Assembly (NCBI GenBank): GCA_026391115.1
Contig: JAPLER010000093.1
Coordinates: 1-13,876, forward strand
Direction: 5' to 3'
Length of the DNA: 13,876 bases
Source of the DNA: Bacteroidota bacterium
Lineage (GTDB): Bacteria; Bacteroidota; Bacteroidia; Chitinophagales; Chitinophagaceae
Made by a program: the position numbers and the translations under genes. How positions within the stretch are numbered: the stretch's first letter is position 1; each line of letters starts with the position of its first letter. Below the pieces are notes generated by a model. It did no database searches, was not told the DNA's origin, and saw nothing but the letters and a program-made list of their open reading frames with translations. Below are positions 1 to 8,200 of the stretch, piece after piece.

Positions 1-1
1 A

Positions 2-802
2 AAAAAAAAAAAAAACAATTCAATTTCTTATTCCATAGCGATTCATGCTGTATTTGAATGGATTACAGATGGACCTTATAGTCCGTACAAAACTTATTTA
101 CACCGCAAACTACTCAATTTTAAGCGCGCTCTGCAATGGAGACATTCAAATAAATATAAGTATGTTGTCTTGTCGCCACATATCTTAGTTGAAGCCAATA
201 AGCACATAGATATTGCCAAATATAATATATCAGCAATTTTTCTCCCCTTTATTTTTTCAAAAAAGAACCATATCGCGATAAATAAGAATTTTGTCACCTT
301 CGCAACAATTGGCCAGGGTGAGCCTCAGAAGGTTTACAAGATTGCTAGTGTTTTAAATAGCAAGTTGAATCTGCGAAAGTATGAAATAAGAATTATCGGC
401 GCGCCAGTAGGCAGACTAGAAAATGTTGAAAATATTATCTGTGTAAGTCCGCACAAGAAATTGACAAGAGATCAAATAGAAGAATACATAACTGGAGTAG
501 ATATCATCTTAATGCTATATGACAAAGATTTATATAAACTAACCTGTAGCGGGGCGCTTTTTGAAACCTTTGCTTACGTGAAGCCGATCATTTTTCTAAG
601 TAATATGTGTGTTAATTACTATAATAGCATTCGCAATATTGGGTATGAGTGTTCGGATTTGGACAGCGTAATTGAAAAAATGGAATTCTCTACTAAAAAT
701 ATCGCTACTCATATCTGCAACTATTGGAACAGTTGTATTTGGAAAGCTATGCCATTGTGTACCTTCAACAGTATTATTGGTTGTAAGATGCAAGTAACTT
801 GA
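2..802 (+). CDS. Glycosyltransferase, partial at both ends (chimeric 3' end)
   Basis: The frame is open from the first bases with no start codon in view, so the 5' end lies outside the window. An internal TTG at 170 is an arbitrary start. The sequence resembles C-terminal GT-B glycosyltransferases of Bacteroidota polysaccharide loci: a first domain ending in a 'VVLSPHI' strand, a linker, then 'FATIGQGEP' opening the nucleotide-sugar-binding domain, and 'TCSGALFETFAYVKPIIFLS' where such enzymes place the donor-binding loop. The likely role is sugar transfer in surface polysaccharide synthesis; the substrate cannot be read. Recognisable protein stops at about 688. From there to the stop at 802 the frame is only the antisense of serC, so the true C-terminus is missing. 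Family call moderately sure, specificity unknown. Confidence 0.6.
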   Translation, partial: KKKKNNSISYSIAIHAVFEWITDGPYSPYKTYLHRKLLNFKRALQWRHSNKYKYVVLSPHILVEANKHIDIAKYNISAIFLPFIFSKKNHIAINKNFVTFATIGQGEPQKVYKIASVLNSKLNLRKYEIRIIGAPVGRLENVENIICVSPHKKLTRDQIEEYITGVDIILMLYDKDLYKLTCSGALFETFAYVKPIIFLSNMCVNYYNSIRNIGYECSDLDSVIEKMEFSTKNIATHICNYWNSCIWKAMPLCTFNSIIGCKMQVT

Positions 803-1216
803 ATTAGCAGGCAATTCAAATTGCTTGTTGATGTAAGTATATTTTTTATCTTTTGAAGACGAGGCTACATAAACATTTCCAAACAACGCAGCTTCTTTGG
901 CAGCTTTACTTCCCCAAACGCCATCATCACAATAACTTGCAGTTTTAGTTTCAACAAGTAAATTCATTGGCACTTGCATAAACTGTGTAGTAGCACCTCC
1001 TTGCAAAAACAATACATCATATTCATCACCAATATTCATTAATTGTTTTACTAATTGTTTTGCTTCTTCAATTACATCTACAAACCATTTACTTCTATGC
1101 CCTATTTCTAAAATAGATAACCCTATGCCATTAAAATCAATAATTGCTTGAGACGCTTGTTGCAAAACTTCTTGTGGCAAAACAGATGGCCCGGAATTAA
1201 AATTATGTTTCTTCAT
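596..1216 (-). CDS. serC: Phosphoserine aminotransferase, N-terminal half only
   Basis: SerC is a PLP-dependent class V aminotransferase that converts 3-phosphohydroxypyruvate and glutamate to phosphoserine, in serine and pyridoxal phosphate synthesis in the cytoplasm. The start ATG at 1214-1216 opens with 'MKKHNFNSGPSVLP', the typical SerC N-terminus. 'HRSKWF', 'LFLQGGATTQF' (phosphate/PLP-binding loop), 'TTNNTVEGTQW' and 'VADMSSDIFSR' follow in family order. SerC is usually about 360 residues. Here homology ends at about residue 177 (EcoRI site 683-688), just before the expected 'GAQKN' segment with the PLP lysine, so the product could not be active. The remaining residues down to the stop at 596 are antisense of the glycosyltransferase. 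The gene follows the DUF502 gene on the same strand after 25 bp, so the two may be co-transcribed. Confidence 0.9.
   Translation of the reverse strand: MKKHNFNSGPSVLPQEVLQQASQAIIDFNGIGLSILEIGHRSKWFVDVIEEAKQLVKQLMNIGDEYDVLFLQGGATTQFMQVPMNLLVETKTASYCDDGVWGSKAAKEAALFGNVYVASSSKDKKYTYINKQFELPANSSYLHLTTNNTVEGTQWHSFPNTTVPIVADMSSDIFSREFHFFNYAVQIRTLIPNIANAIIVINTHIT
683..688. other. Breakpoint between two unrelated gene fragments at a GAATTC site
   Basis: The + strand glycosyltransferase and the - strand serC both lose family-like sequence at this GAATTC. The site is read as E-F on the + strand and as (R)-E-F on the - strand. I scanned the window for other GAATTC sites and found none. This is the signature expected of two EcoRI fragments joined end to end, or of a misassembly. 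Confidence 0.6.
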
Positions 1217-1228
1217 TTTCTTGTCTTA

Positions 1229-1240
1229 TAAGATATCTTA
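1229..1240. repeat. 12-bp perfect palindrome between DUF502 gene and serC
   Basis: TAAGATATCTTA reads the same on both strands and fills half of the 25-bp gap upstream of the serC start. It could be a protein-binding site or chance in AT-rich DNA; no function is claimed. Confidence 0.35.
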
Positions 1241-1241
1241 A

Positions 1242-1874
1242 TTAATCTTCAACATTAACAATACCGCCACTTACAGCAAATTTCATTGCATCACTAGCAG
1301 ATAAATTATTAAGTGGTTTTATCCTATGTGGAGGTACTATGTAAGTAATACCACTAATAGCGTAGCTTAGTGGCACATATACTACAACATATTCTTTCAT
1401 ATCAAAATCTTCTGCAGAATTGTGTGTAATAAATCCAATTCGCCAAATATCATTATCATCTACACACACCAACACAGGCTTATCAAATTTCTTCTTATCC
1501 CCAGCAAATGCTTCAAAAAAATCTTTAACACTTGAATAAATAAATTTAATTCCTGGTGTTTTTTCTAGCATCTTATCAAATAGGTCAACCAATTTACCAA
1601 TCATAAACATTGATGACAACCAACCAACAAAAAGTACCAATACAATAACTAAAACAAATCCAAGTCCTGGTATTTTCTCAACTTCTCCTGTAATAGCATC
1701 CTGTTTAATCCAATTTGGAAAAATACTATGCATCATATTGGGTAAAATGCTATCAATCCAATTAAAGACACCAATAATTGCAGCTATTGTTATTGCAATA
1801 GGAGCCAACACCACCAAGCCTTGTAAGAAATATTGTAATAATTTTTTGCCATATACCCTATAACGCATATTCAT
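1242..1874 (-). CDS. DUF502 family membrane protein
   Basis: This 210-residue protein matches the DUF502 family, whose biochemical role is not established. Two hydrophobic segments are visible at about residues 16-37 ('GLVVLAPIAITIAAIIGVF') and 70-93 ('GLGFVLVIVLVLFVGWL'), each opening with the proline- and glycine-rich pattern seen in the family. The hallmark 'TPGIKFIYSSVKDFFEAF' follows at about 106-123, then a soluble C-terminal beta-rich part with 'YVVVYVPLSYAISG' and a 'VPPHRI' loop. The length is normal. The start is ATG at 1874 (N-terminus 'MNMRYR'); a second ATG two codons in is equally possible. It is divergent from the TetR gene and lies just upstream of serC on the same strand, with no obvious functional link. 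Location is probably the inner membrane. Confidence 0.85.
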   Translation of the reverse strand: MNMRYRVYGKKLLQYFLQGLVVLAPIAITIAAIIGVFNWIDSILPNMMHSIFPNWIKQDAITGEVEKIPGLGFVLVIVLVLFVGWLSSMFMIGKLVDLFDKMLEKTPGIKFIYSSVKDFFEAFAGDKKKFDKPVLVCVDDNDIWRIGFITHNSAEDFDMKEYVVVYVPLSYAISGITYIVPPHRIKPLNNLSASDAMKFAVSGGIVNVED

Positions 1875-1957
1875 TGCTACAAGTTTTAATTAATTGGCAA
1901 ATAAACGAATAGAATGTCTATTGTAAACAACTATCTTTTTACCGTTCATCAAAAAAT

Positions 1958-1999
1958 AAACTATGGAAACTATAGTTATAACAAAAGTTTCCATAGTTT
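1958..1999. promoter_or_regulatory. Inverted-repeat operator candidate upstream of the TetR gene
   Basis: Two perfect 14-bp arms, AAACTATGGAAACT at 1958-1971 and its reverse complement at 1986-1999, are separated by 14 bp. A 10-bp perfect palindrome AACTATAGTT lies at 1968-1977, and AAACTATGG/AAACTATAG form a 9-bp direct repeat at 1958-1975. Clustered palindromes just ahead of a TetR-family gene are the usual arrangement for autoregulation. The right arm overlaps a possible -7 box (TAGTTTCG, 1994-2001), so binding would block transcription of the regulator and the efflux genes behind it. Binding itself is inferred. Confidence 0.65.
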
Positions 2000-2016
2000 C
2001 GCACCCAATTTTAAAA

Positions 2017-2628
2017 ATGGAGACACAAGATAGAATATTATTGAAAGCAGACGAGCAATTTAGACGTTATGGTATAAGGGCTGTGACATTAGATGAAATT
2101 GCAAATAGCTTAGGTATAAGTAAAAAAACAATTTATCAATTTTTTGCTGATAAAGATGCCTTAGTTGATGCTGTAATGATGAATGAATTTGAAAATAATA
2201 GAAAAGACTGTTGTCAATGTTCGGCAAATGCTAAAGATGCTGTTGATGAAATTTTTATGTTGATGCAAAATATTGACGAAGATTTTAGAAATCTAAATCC
2301 AATAATCATTTTCGATTTAAAAAAGTTTCATTTTAAAACATTTGAAAAGTTTGAAAAACATTTGCATCAAGATATTTTACAAATGATTATGACAAATCTT
2401 AAACGTGGCATTGAGGAAGGCCTATATCGTGATGATTTAGACGTAGAAATTGTGGCAAGATTTAGAGTAGCAACTATTTGGTTGATGTTTGACCAAGATG
2501 TTTTTCCCTCAAACAAGTTTCAATTAACAAAAGTTGCAAAAGAAATTTTTGAATTGTTTCTACACGGTTTAGTAAATACAAAAGGATATAAATTAATTGA
2601 AAAATACAAACAACAAAAATTCAAATAA
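2017..2628 (+). CDS. TetR/AcrR family transcriptional regulator
   Basis: This is a likely repressor of the efflux genes that follow. From ATG 2017 the protein has 203 residues, normal for TetR regulators. The N-terminal three-helix DNA-binding domain is clear: 'ILLKADEQFRRYGIRAVTLDEIANSLGISKKTIYQFFADKDAL' spans about residues 7-49 and carries the family helix-turn-helix with its 'TIYQFF' recognition helix end. The helical C-terminal ligand domain cannot be assigned a ligand. The frame also opens at ATG 1963, but that start lies inside the inverted repeat and adds 18 residues that are a translation of it, so 2017 is preferred. The tolC-like gene starts 5 nt after the stop, indicating one operon. 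Whether it represses, and what induces it, is inferred from context. Confidence 0.9.
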   Translation: METQDRILLKADEQFRRYGIRAVTLDEIANSLGISKKTIYQFFADKDALVDAVMMNEFENNRKDCCQCSANAKDAVDEIFMLMQNIDEDFRNLNPIIIFDLKKFHFKTFEKFEKHLHQDILQMIMTNLKRGIEEGLYRDDLDVEIVARFRVATIWLMFDQDVFPSNKFQLTKVAKEIFELFLHGLVNTKGYKLIEKYKQQKFK

Positions 2629-2633
2629 AAATT

Positions 2634-3974
2634 ATGGACATTAAAAAAAGACCAAAAAAATTCCTGTATACGCTGTTATTAATCAGTTTTACGGCAACTG
2701 CTCAAAACAAAAACATAAATAATTTTACAGTGCAACAAGCTGTAGAGTATGCAAAGAAAAATAATACTCAAGTAAAAAATGCTTTGCTCAATGTCAAAAT
2801 ACAAGAGCAAACCAACAGAGGCATTACAGCTGCTGCTTATCCAAATATTACATCAAGTGTAGGAACAACATATTTTATGGATATTCCAACTTCATTAATT
2901 CCAGCAGAAGCATTTGGAGGAACAAAAGGTGATTATATTCCAGTAAGATTTGGTACAAAGTACAATACAACAGCTAGTGTGCAGTTACAGCAACTTTTGT
3001 TTGATGGTCAGGTATTTGTTGGCTTGCAAGCACGTAAAGCTTCAATGGAGTGGAAACAACACGAAACTGAAATAACAGAAGAAGCCATTAAAGTAAATGT
3101 TTATAAAATCTACTATCAACTAGTTGTGGCAAAATCGCAAGTAGAATTATTAGATGCCAACATTGCAAGGCTTGATAAATTGTATCATGATGTAAACGAA
3201 ATGTATAAAAATGGTTTTGTTGAAAAGCTTGATGTAGATAAGTTAGACGTGAATTTAATTAATCTTAAAACAGAAAAAGAAAAGGTAAATAATAGTATCG
3301 CTGTTGGCTACATTGCTTTAAAAACATTGATAGGAATGTCGGTAAAAGATAGTTTAATCTTGACTGATAAGATTAGCGATAGCGAGATAAAATCTTTTGC
3401 TTTAATAGATAGTGTTAATTATACTGATAGAAAAGATTATCAATATTGGCAAAGTATAAAAAGTTTAAGTGAGTATCAAGTTAAGCGTTACAAATTAAGT
3501 TATCTGCCAACAGTTTCTGCAAATGCATCATACCAAAAACAAGCACTTAGAAATAAATATACTTTTTTTGAAAAAGGTGATTGGTTCAATACTTCTTATG
3601 TTGGTTTAAACATTGCAGTTCCAATATTTACAGGCTTTTCAAGAGATGCTAAAGTAAAACAATCAAAATTAGAATTGCAACAAGTAAACAATAATATTGA
3701 TAATTTAAGAAACAATATTGATGCAGAAACAGAGCAAGCAAAACTAAAATTTACTAATGCTGTTGTAACTATTGATAATCAAAAACGCAATATGCTATTG
3801 GCAGAAAAAGTTTATGAACAAACTAAAAAAAAGTTTGAAGCAGGTACTGGTTCAAATACAGAAATTAATACTGCACAAACAGAATTAAAAACAGCTCAAA
3901 CCAACTATATATCTGCATTATACGATGCAATTATTGCAAAAGTAGATTATCTAAAAGCAATAGGAAAACTATAG
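2634..3974 (+). CDS. TolC family outer membrane efflux protein
   Basis: This is the outer membrane channel of a tripartite efflux pump. A signal peptide is visible (basic 'KKRPKK', hydrophobic 'FLYTLLLISFTATA', cleavage probably after Ala23 before Gln24). The 446-residue length suits TolC-like proteins. The two internally repeated OEP halves can be followed: the first from 'FTVQQAVEYAKKNN' with the extracellular strand region 'ASVQLQQLLFDGQ', the second with 'LPTVSANASYQKQ', 'SYVGLNIAVPIFTGFSRDAKVKQSKLEL' split by helices, and the closing heptad-rich helix with 'TGSNTEINTAQTELKTAQTNY'. 'P[IL]F.G' is the typical strand end. Long helices would form the periplasmic tunnel. It begins 5 nt after the TetR gene and is followed after 54 nt by the adaptor gene. 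The pumped substrate is unknown. Confidence 0.92.
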   Translation: MDIKKRPKKFLYTLLLISFTATAQNKNINNFTVQQAVEYAKKNNTQVKNALLNVKIQEQTNRGITAAAYPNITSSVGTTYFMDIPTSLIPAEAFGGTKGDYIPVRFGTKYNTTASVQLQQLLFDGQVFVGLQARKASMEWKQHETEITEEAIKVNVYKIYYQLVVAKSQVELLDANIARLDKLYHDVNEMYKNGFVEKLDVDKLDVNLINLKTEKEKVNNSIAVGYIALKTLIGMSVKDSLILTDKISDSEIKSFALIDSVNYTDRKDYQYWQSIKSLSEYQVKRYKLSYLPTVSANASYQKQALRNKYTFFEKGDWFNTSYVGLNIAVPIFTGFSRDAKVKQSKLELQQVNNNIDNLRNNIDAETEQAKLKFTNAVVTIDNQKRNMLLAEKVYEQTKKKFEAGTGSNTEINTAQTELKTAQTNYISALYDAIIAKVDYLKAIGKL

Positions 3975-4010
3975 TTGTGGCTTATTGCCTTTGTGGCAAA
4001 AAATTATTAA

Positions 4011-4028
4011 AATAAATAAATAAATAAA
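4011..4028 (+). repeat. AAAT/TAAA tetranucleotide run before the adaptor start
   Basis: About four copies of a TAAA unit directly precede the adaptor ATG at 4029, where the ribosome binds. Such a run could change length by slippage and alter translation, but A-rich leaders are also normal in Bacteroidota, so function is uncertain. Confidence 0.45.
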
Positions 4029-5173
4029 ATGAAAAGAATACTAACACTAACTACTGTTGTTACATTGCTTGTAGCTTGTGGTAATAAAGGAACTCTAGCT
4101 GAAAAGAAAGCTAAACTTGAAAAATTAAAAACTGAAATTAAAACCCTTGAAACTGAAATTGCAAAACTAGATACTTCAAAAAAAGAAGACGTATCAAAGC
4201 TAATTGGGGTTACAACCATTGTAACTGCAGATTTTAAACATTATATAGATTTACAAGGTAAAGTTGATGCTGAAAATATTTCTTACATATCTCCAAGATT
4301 GGGTGGTGGACAAGTTAAACAAATTTTTATTTCAAAATATTAAAGCTTGATGATGCTGTAATTAAACAAAGCATTGTTGCTGCTAAGCAAAGTTTAGAAA
4401 CTATAAAAACACAATTGACTTTGGCTAAAGATTTATTAAATCGTCAGAGTAATTTATGGAAACAAGGCATAGGTACAGAAGTACAGGTTATTAGTGCAAA
4501 AACACAAGTTGAAACTTTAGAAAAACAATTAGCAGCTGGCAACGAAAATGTAAAAACTGCACAAGAGCAAATGTCTGCAACCAATGTTATTGCTGATGTT
4601 GATGGTATTGTTGATGAATTGAATGTAAAAGTAGGTGAGTTTTTTACAGGTTCAATTCCAACTAACCCTCCAACACCACAAATTAAAATAGTAAATACAT
4701 CTTCATTAAAAGTTGTTACTGAGGTTCCCGAAAATTATGCAGCACGTGTAAAATCTGGTTCTAAAATTATTGTAGTTTTAACAGATGTAAATAAAACATA
4801 CAATGCCAATCTTTCTTTTTTAAGCAAAACAATTAATGCCAATAACAGAAGCTTTACTGCTGAAGCAAAATTGTCTTACGATGGTTTATTACGTCCTAAT
4901 CAAAATGCACAAGTAAAAATTGAAGATTACAGTGTGGCAAATGCAATTGCAATACCCGTAAACACTGTGCAAACTGATGATAAAGGAAAATATGTTTATG
5001 TAGCTGTGCAAGAAGGCACAAAAACATTTGCAAGAAAAAAACAAATTACAGTTGGTGAATTAAATAGTTCATTAATTGAAATTAAAAGTGGACTTGCTGC
5101 TGGCGATAAATTAATTACAGAGGGATTCCAAAACATTTATGAAGGGCAGTTATTAAAAATTGATTCGAAATAA
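4029..5173 (+). pseudogene. RND efflux periplasmic adaptor (lipoprotein), broken by deletion
   Basis: This is the membrane-fusion protein that should link the TolC channel to the RND pump. The N-terminus is a lipoprotein signal with lipobox 'LVAC' (Cys17), followed by a Lys/Glu-rich coiled coil at about 22-50 and the first barrel-sandwich strand 'ISYISPRLGGGQVKQIFISK'. The frame then stops at 4341-4343. The rest continues in another frame from about 4337: 'LKLDDAVIKQSIVAAKQ', the long hairpin helices, the second lipoyl half 'ADVDGIVDELNVKVGEFF', and the beta-barrel and membrane-proximal domains to 5173. Related adaptors carry a segment like 'GQxVKKGQ' between 'ISK' and 'LKLDD'; only 2 nt remain between Ser102 and the next aligned codon, so about 25 nt are missing. 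No good internal start exists for the second part. A true mutation or an assembly error both fit. Confidence 0.85.
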
Positions 5174-5255
5174 TTTCACGCCATGAAACAACGATAGTAG
5201 ATTACGCAACATTGTTATCATAGTAAGTGTTGTGTCCTTCAGTAAAAAAAACAAA

Positions 5256-8200
5256 ATGAAAAATATTTTAGAAAAATTTAAACAGTTCAAGCCTACTTCA
5301 TGGGCTGTTGATAATAGAACGGCTGTGTATATAATGACCATTTTGGTTTCATTGTATGGAATGTATAAGTTCAACACAATGCCCAAAGAGCAGTTTCCAG
5401 ATATTGTTGTTCCGACAATCTATGTGCAAACTGTGTATGTAGGAAACTCTGCAAAAGACATTGAAAACCTTGTAACACGCCCTATTGAAAAACAATTGAA
5501 AGGTATTACAGGTGCGAAGGTTAAAAAAATTCAATCAACAAGTCAGCAAGATTTTAGTGCTATTGTTGTTGAGTTTGATACTGATGTTAAAACAGATTTA
5601 GCCAAACAAAAAGTAAAAGATGCAGTTGATAAAGCTGCAACCGATTTGCCTAGTGATTTAACTACATCACCAAACGTAATGGAATTTGCTTTTAGCGAAT
5701 TACCTATTATGTATGTAAATATTAGTGGTGATTATGATGGTATGACTTTGAAACGTTATGCAGAAAAATTGCAAGACAGATTTGAAGAATTAACTGAAAT
5801 TAATCGTGCAGATATTGTAGGAGCTCCAGAACGTGAAATTCAAATCAACGTTGATCCATTTAAAATGCAAGCTGCAAAACTTTCTTTTAACGACATTGCT
5901 AATGCCATTAATTATGAAAACAGAAATGTGAGTGGTGGCTTGATTGATGTGGGCGATATGAAAAGAAATATTCGTGTAAAAGGTCAATTTGTTACTGCTT
6001 ATGATATGCAAAATATCATAGTAAAAAACCTTACTGGCGGTGCAATGTATTTAAAAGATATTGCAGAAATTACAGACACAGTCAAACAAACAGAAAGCTT
6101 TGCACGCTTAGATGGAAAAAATGTTGTAACACTAAATATAGTAAAACGTGCTGGCGAAAACTTAATTGATGGTGCAGGAAAAATTAAAAAGATTGTTGAT
6201 GAAATGCAAGCCAGCAATGTATTGCCTCCAAAAGATAAATTAAAAATTGTTTATACTGGCGACCTAAGTGTTAAAACTGCTGCATCGTTTAAAGACCTTG
6301 TAAATACTATCATTATTGGATTTATTTTAGTGTTGTTAGTGTTGATGTTTTTTATGGGTGTTACCAATGCATTCTTTGTTGCGTTAAGTGTACCTTTAAG
6401 TGTGTTTGTTGCGTTTATGTTTTTGCCTGTAGCAGATGGAATTATTGGCACATCTGTTACTTTAAACTTCATTGTACTCTTTGCGTTATTGTTTGGTTTA
6501 GGAATTATAGTTGATGACGCCATTGTGGTAATTGAAAACACTCATCGTATTTATAATAATGGAAAAACAAAAATTAATCTTGCAGCCAAAGAAGCTGCTG
6601 GCGAGGTTTTCATTCCAGTTTTAGCAGGTACATTAACAACCATTGCACCATTTTTTCCTCTACTAATGTGGAAAGGATTGATTGGTAAGTTTATGATTTA
6701 TTTGCCTACAATGTTAATCTTAACATTAGGTGCTTCATTAATAGTTGCTTTCATTATCAACCCAGTTTTTGCAGTTGATTTTATGAAACCAGAAGGAAGA
6801 GAATATGAAAAACCAAAGAAAGAAATATTCAAAAAGTGGTGGTTCTGGGCTTTCTTAGGTTTTGGTATTTTATTCAATTTGGCTAAATGGCACGGCTTTG
6901 GAAATTTTTTAATTTTTATGGATTTAATGGTAATACTTAACGTATATGTTTTGCGTGGTATTATTCATTTTTTCCAAGAAAAATTGTTGCCAGGTTTAAT
7001 GAATCGCTACGAAAAATTATTACGTTGGATTCTTGTAGGCACACGCCCAGCTTGGTTTTTTGCAAGTTTGTTTATATTGTTTATTATTTCAATAGTTGGT
7101 GTAGGCATTCGTAATAATCCTAAAACATTTTTTCCAAGTGGCGATCCTAATTTTATTTATGTGTATCTTAAAATGCCAATTGGTACTAATACAGCAACAA
7201 CAGATAGTGTAACAAAAATTTTGGAAGGAAAAGTATATAAAGTATTGGATAAAGAATTACCAGCAAAAGGTGGTATTGTAGAAAGTATTATTGCAAATGT
7301 TGCCATAAGTGCTAATAACCCAAGAGACAATAATAGAAGTACACAAAGCAATTTGGGTAGAATACAAGTGAGCTTTATTGAAACTGAACATAGAGATGGA
7401 AAATTAACGCAACCTTTCTTAGATAAAATTCGTGAAGAAACAAAAGGATTAATTGCTGGTGCTGAGGTTACAGTTGAAAAAGAAAGTGGTGGACCACCAA
7501 CAGACCCACCAGTAAACGTTGAAATTGCTGGAGATGACTTTGATGCTATTGCTAAAATATCAACACAGTTTTTAAATTATTATGATACTAATAGAATTTA
7601 TGGTATTGAAAATTTGAAAGCAGATGTTGACTTAGTAAACCCTGAAATTACCATTAATGTTGATAGAGAAAAAGCTATGAAAGAAGGTTTGTTCTCTTCG
7701 CAAATTGGAATGGAAATTCGTAATGCTGTGTTTGGTAAAGAAGCAAGCAAATTAAAAGATGGCGAAGATGAATATAAAATTCAAATTCGTTATAGCGACC
7801 TGCAACGCAATAACATCACAGATTTGATGAATATGAGAATTACGTTTAGAGACTTTGCAACAATGCAAATTAAGCAAGTGCCTTTAAATGCTGTAGCTTC
7901 TGTTGACTATACCAACACAAGTGGTGGCGTTAAACGTAAAAATTTAAAACGTACTATTCAATTGCAATCAAATGTACTTGATCCATCGCTTACAGGGCCT
8001 GTAAATGTTGAGTTGGCAAAACATATTGAGAAGTTTAAAACACTAGTAAAGATTCCTGCTGATGTAACATTTAAGCAAGGTGGTGAAGGTGAACAACAAA
8101 AAGAAACGATGAGTTTTTTAGGATGGGCTATGGCTATAGCATTACTAAGCATCTTCTTAATTCTTGTGTTGCAGTTTAAAGGCATTAGTAAACCATTCAT

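Noticed and set aside
1963..2016. N-terminal extension of the TetR gene from ATG 1963
   Set aside because: These 18 codons are a translation of the inverted repeat and add nothing to the TetR domain; ATG 2017 gives the family length and lies after the likely promoter.
4415..5173. Second part of the adaptor as an independent gene
   Set aside because: It starts at an internal TTG in the middle of a hairpin helix; codons in the same frame extend upstream to about 4337, so it is the downstream half of a broken gene.
5232..5255. GTG start of the RND gene
   Set aside because: It adds 8 residues with no family support; ATG 5256 has the usual A-rich context.
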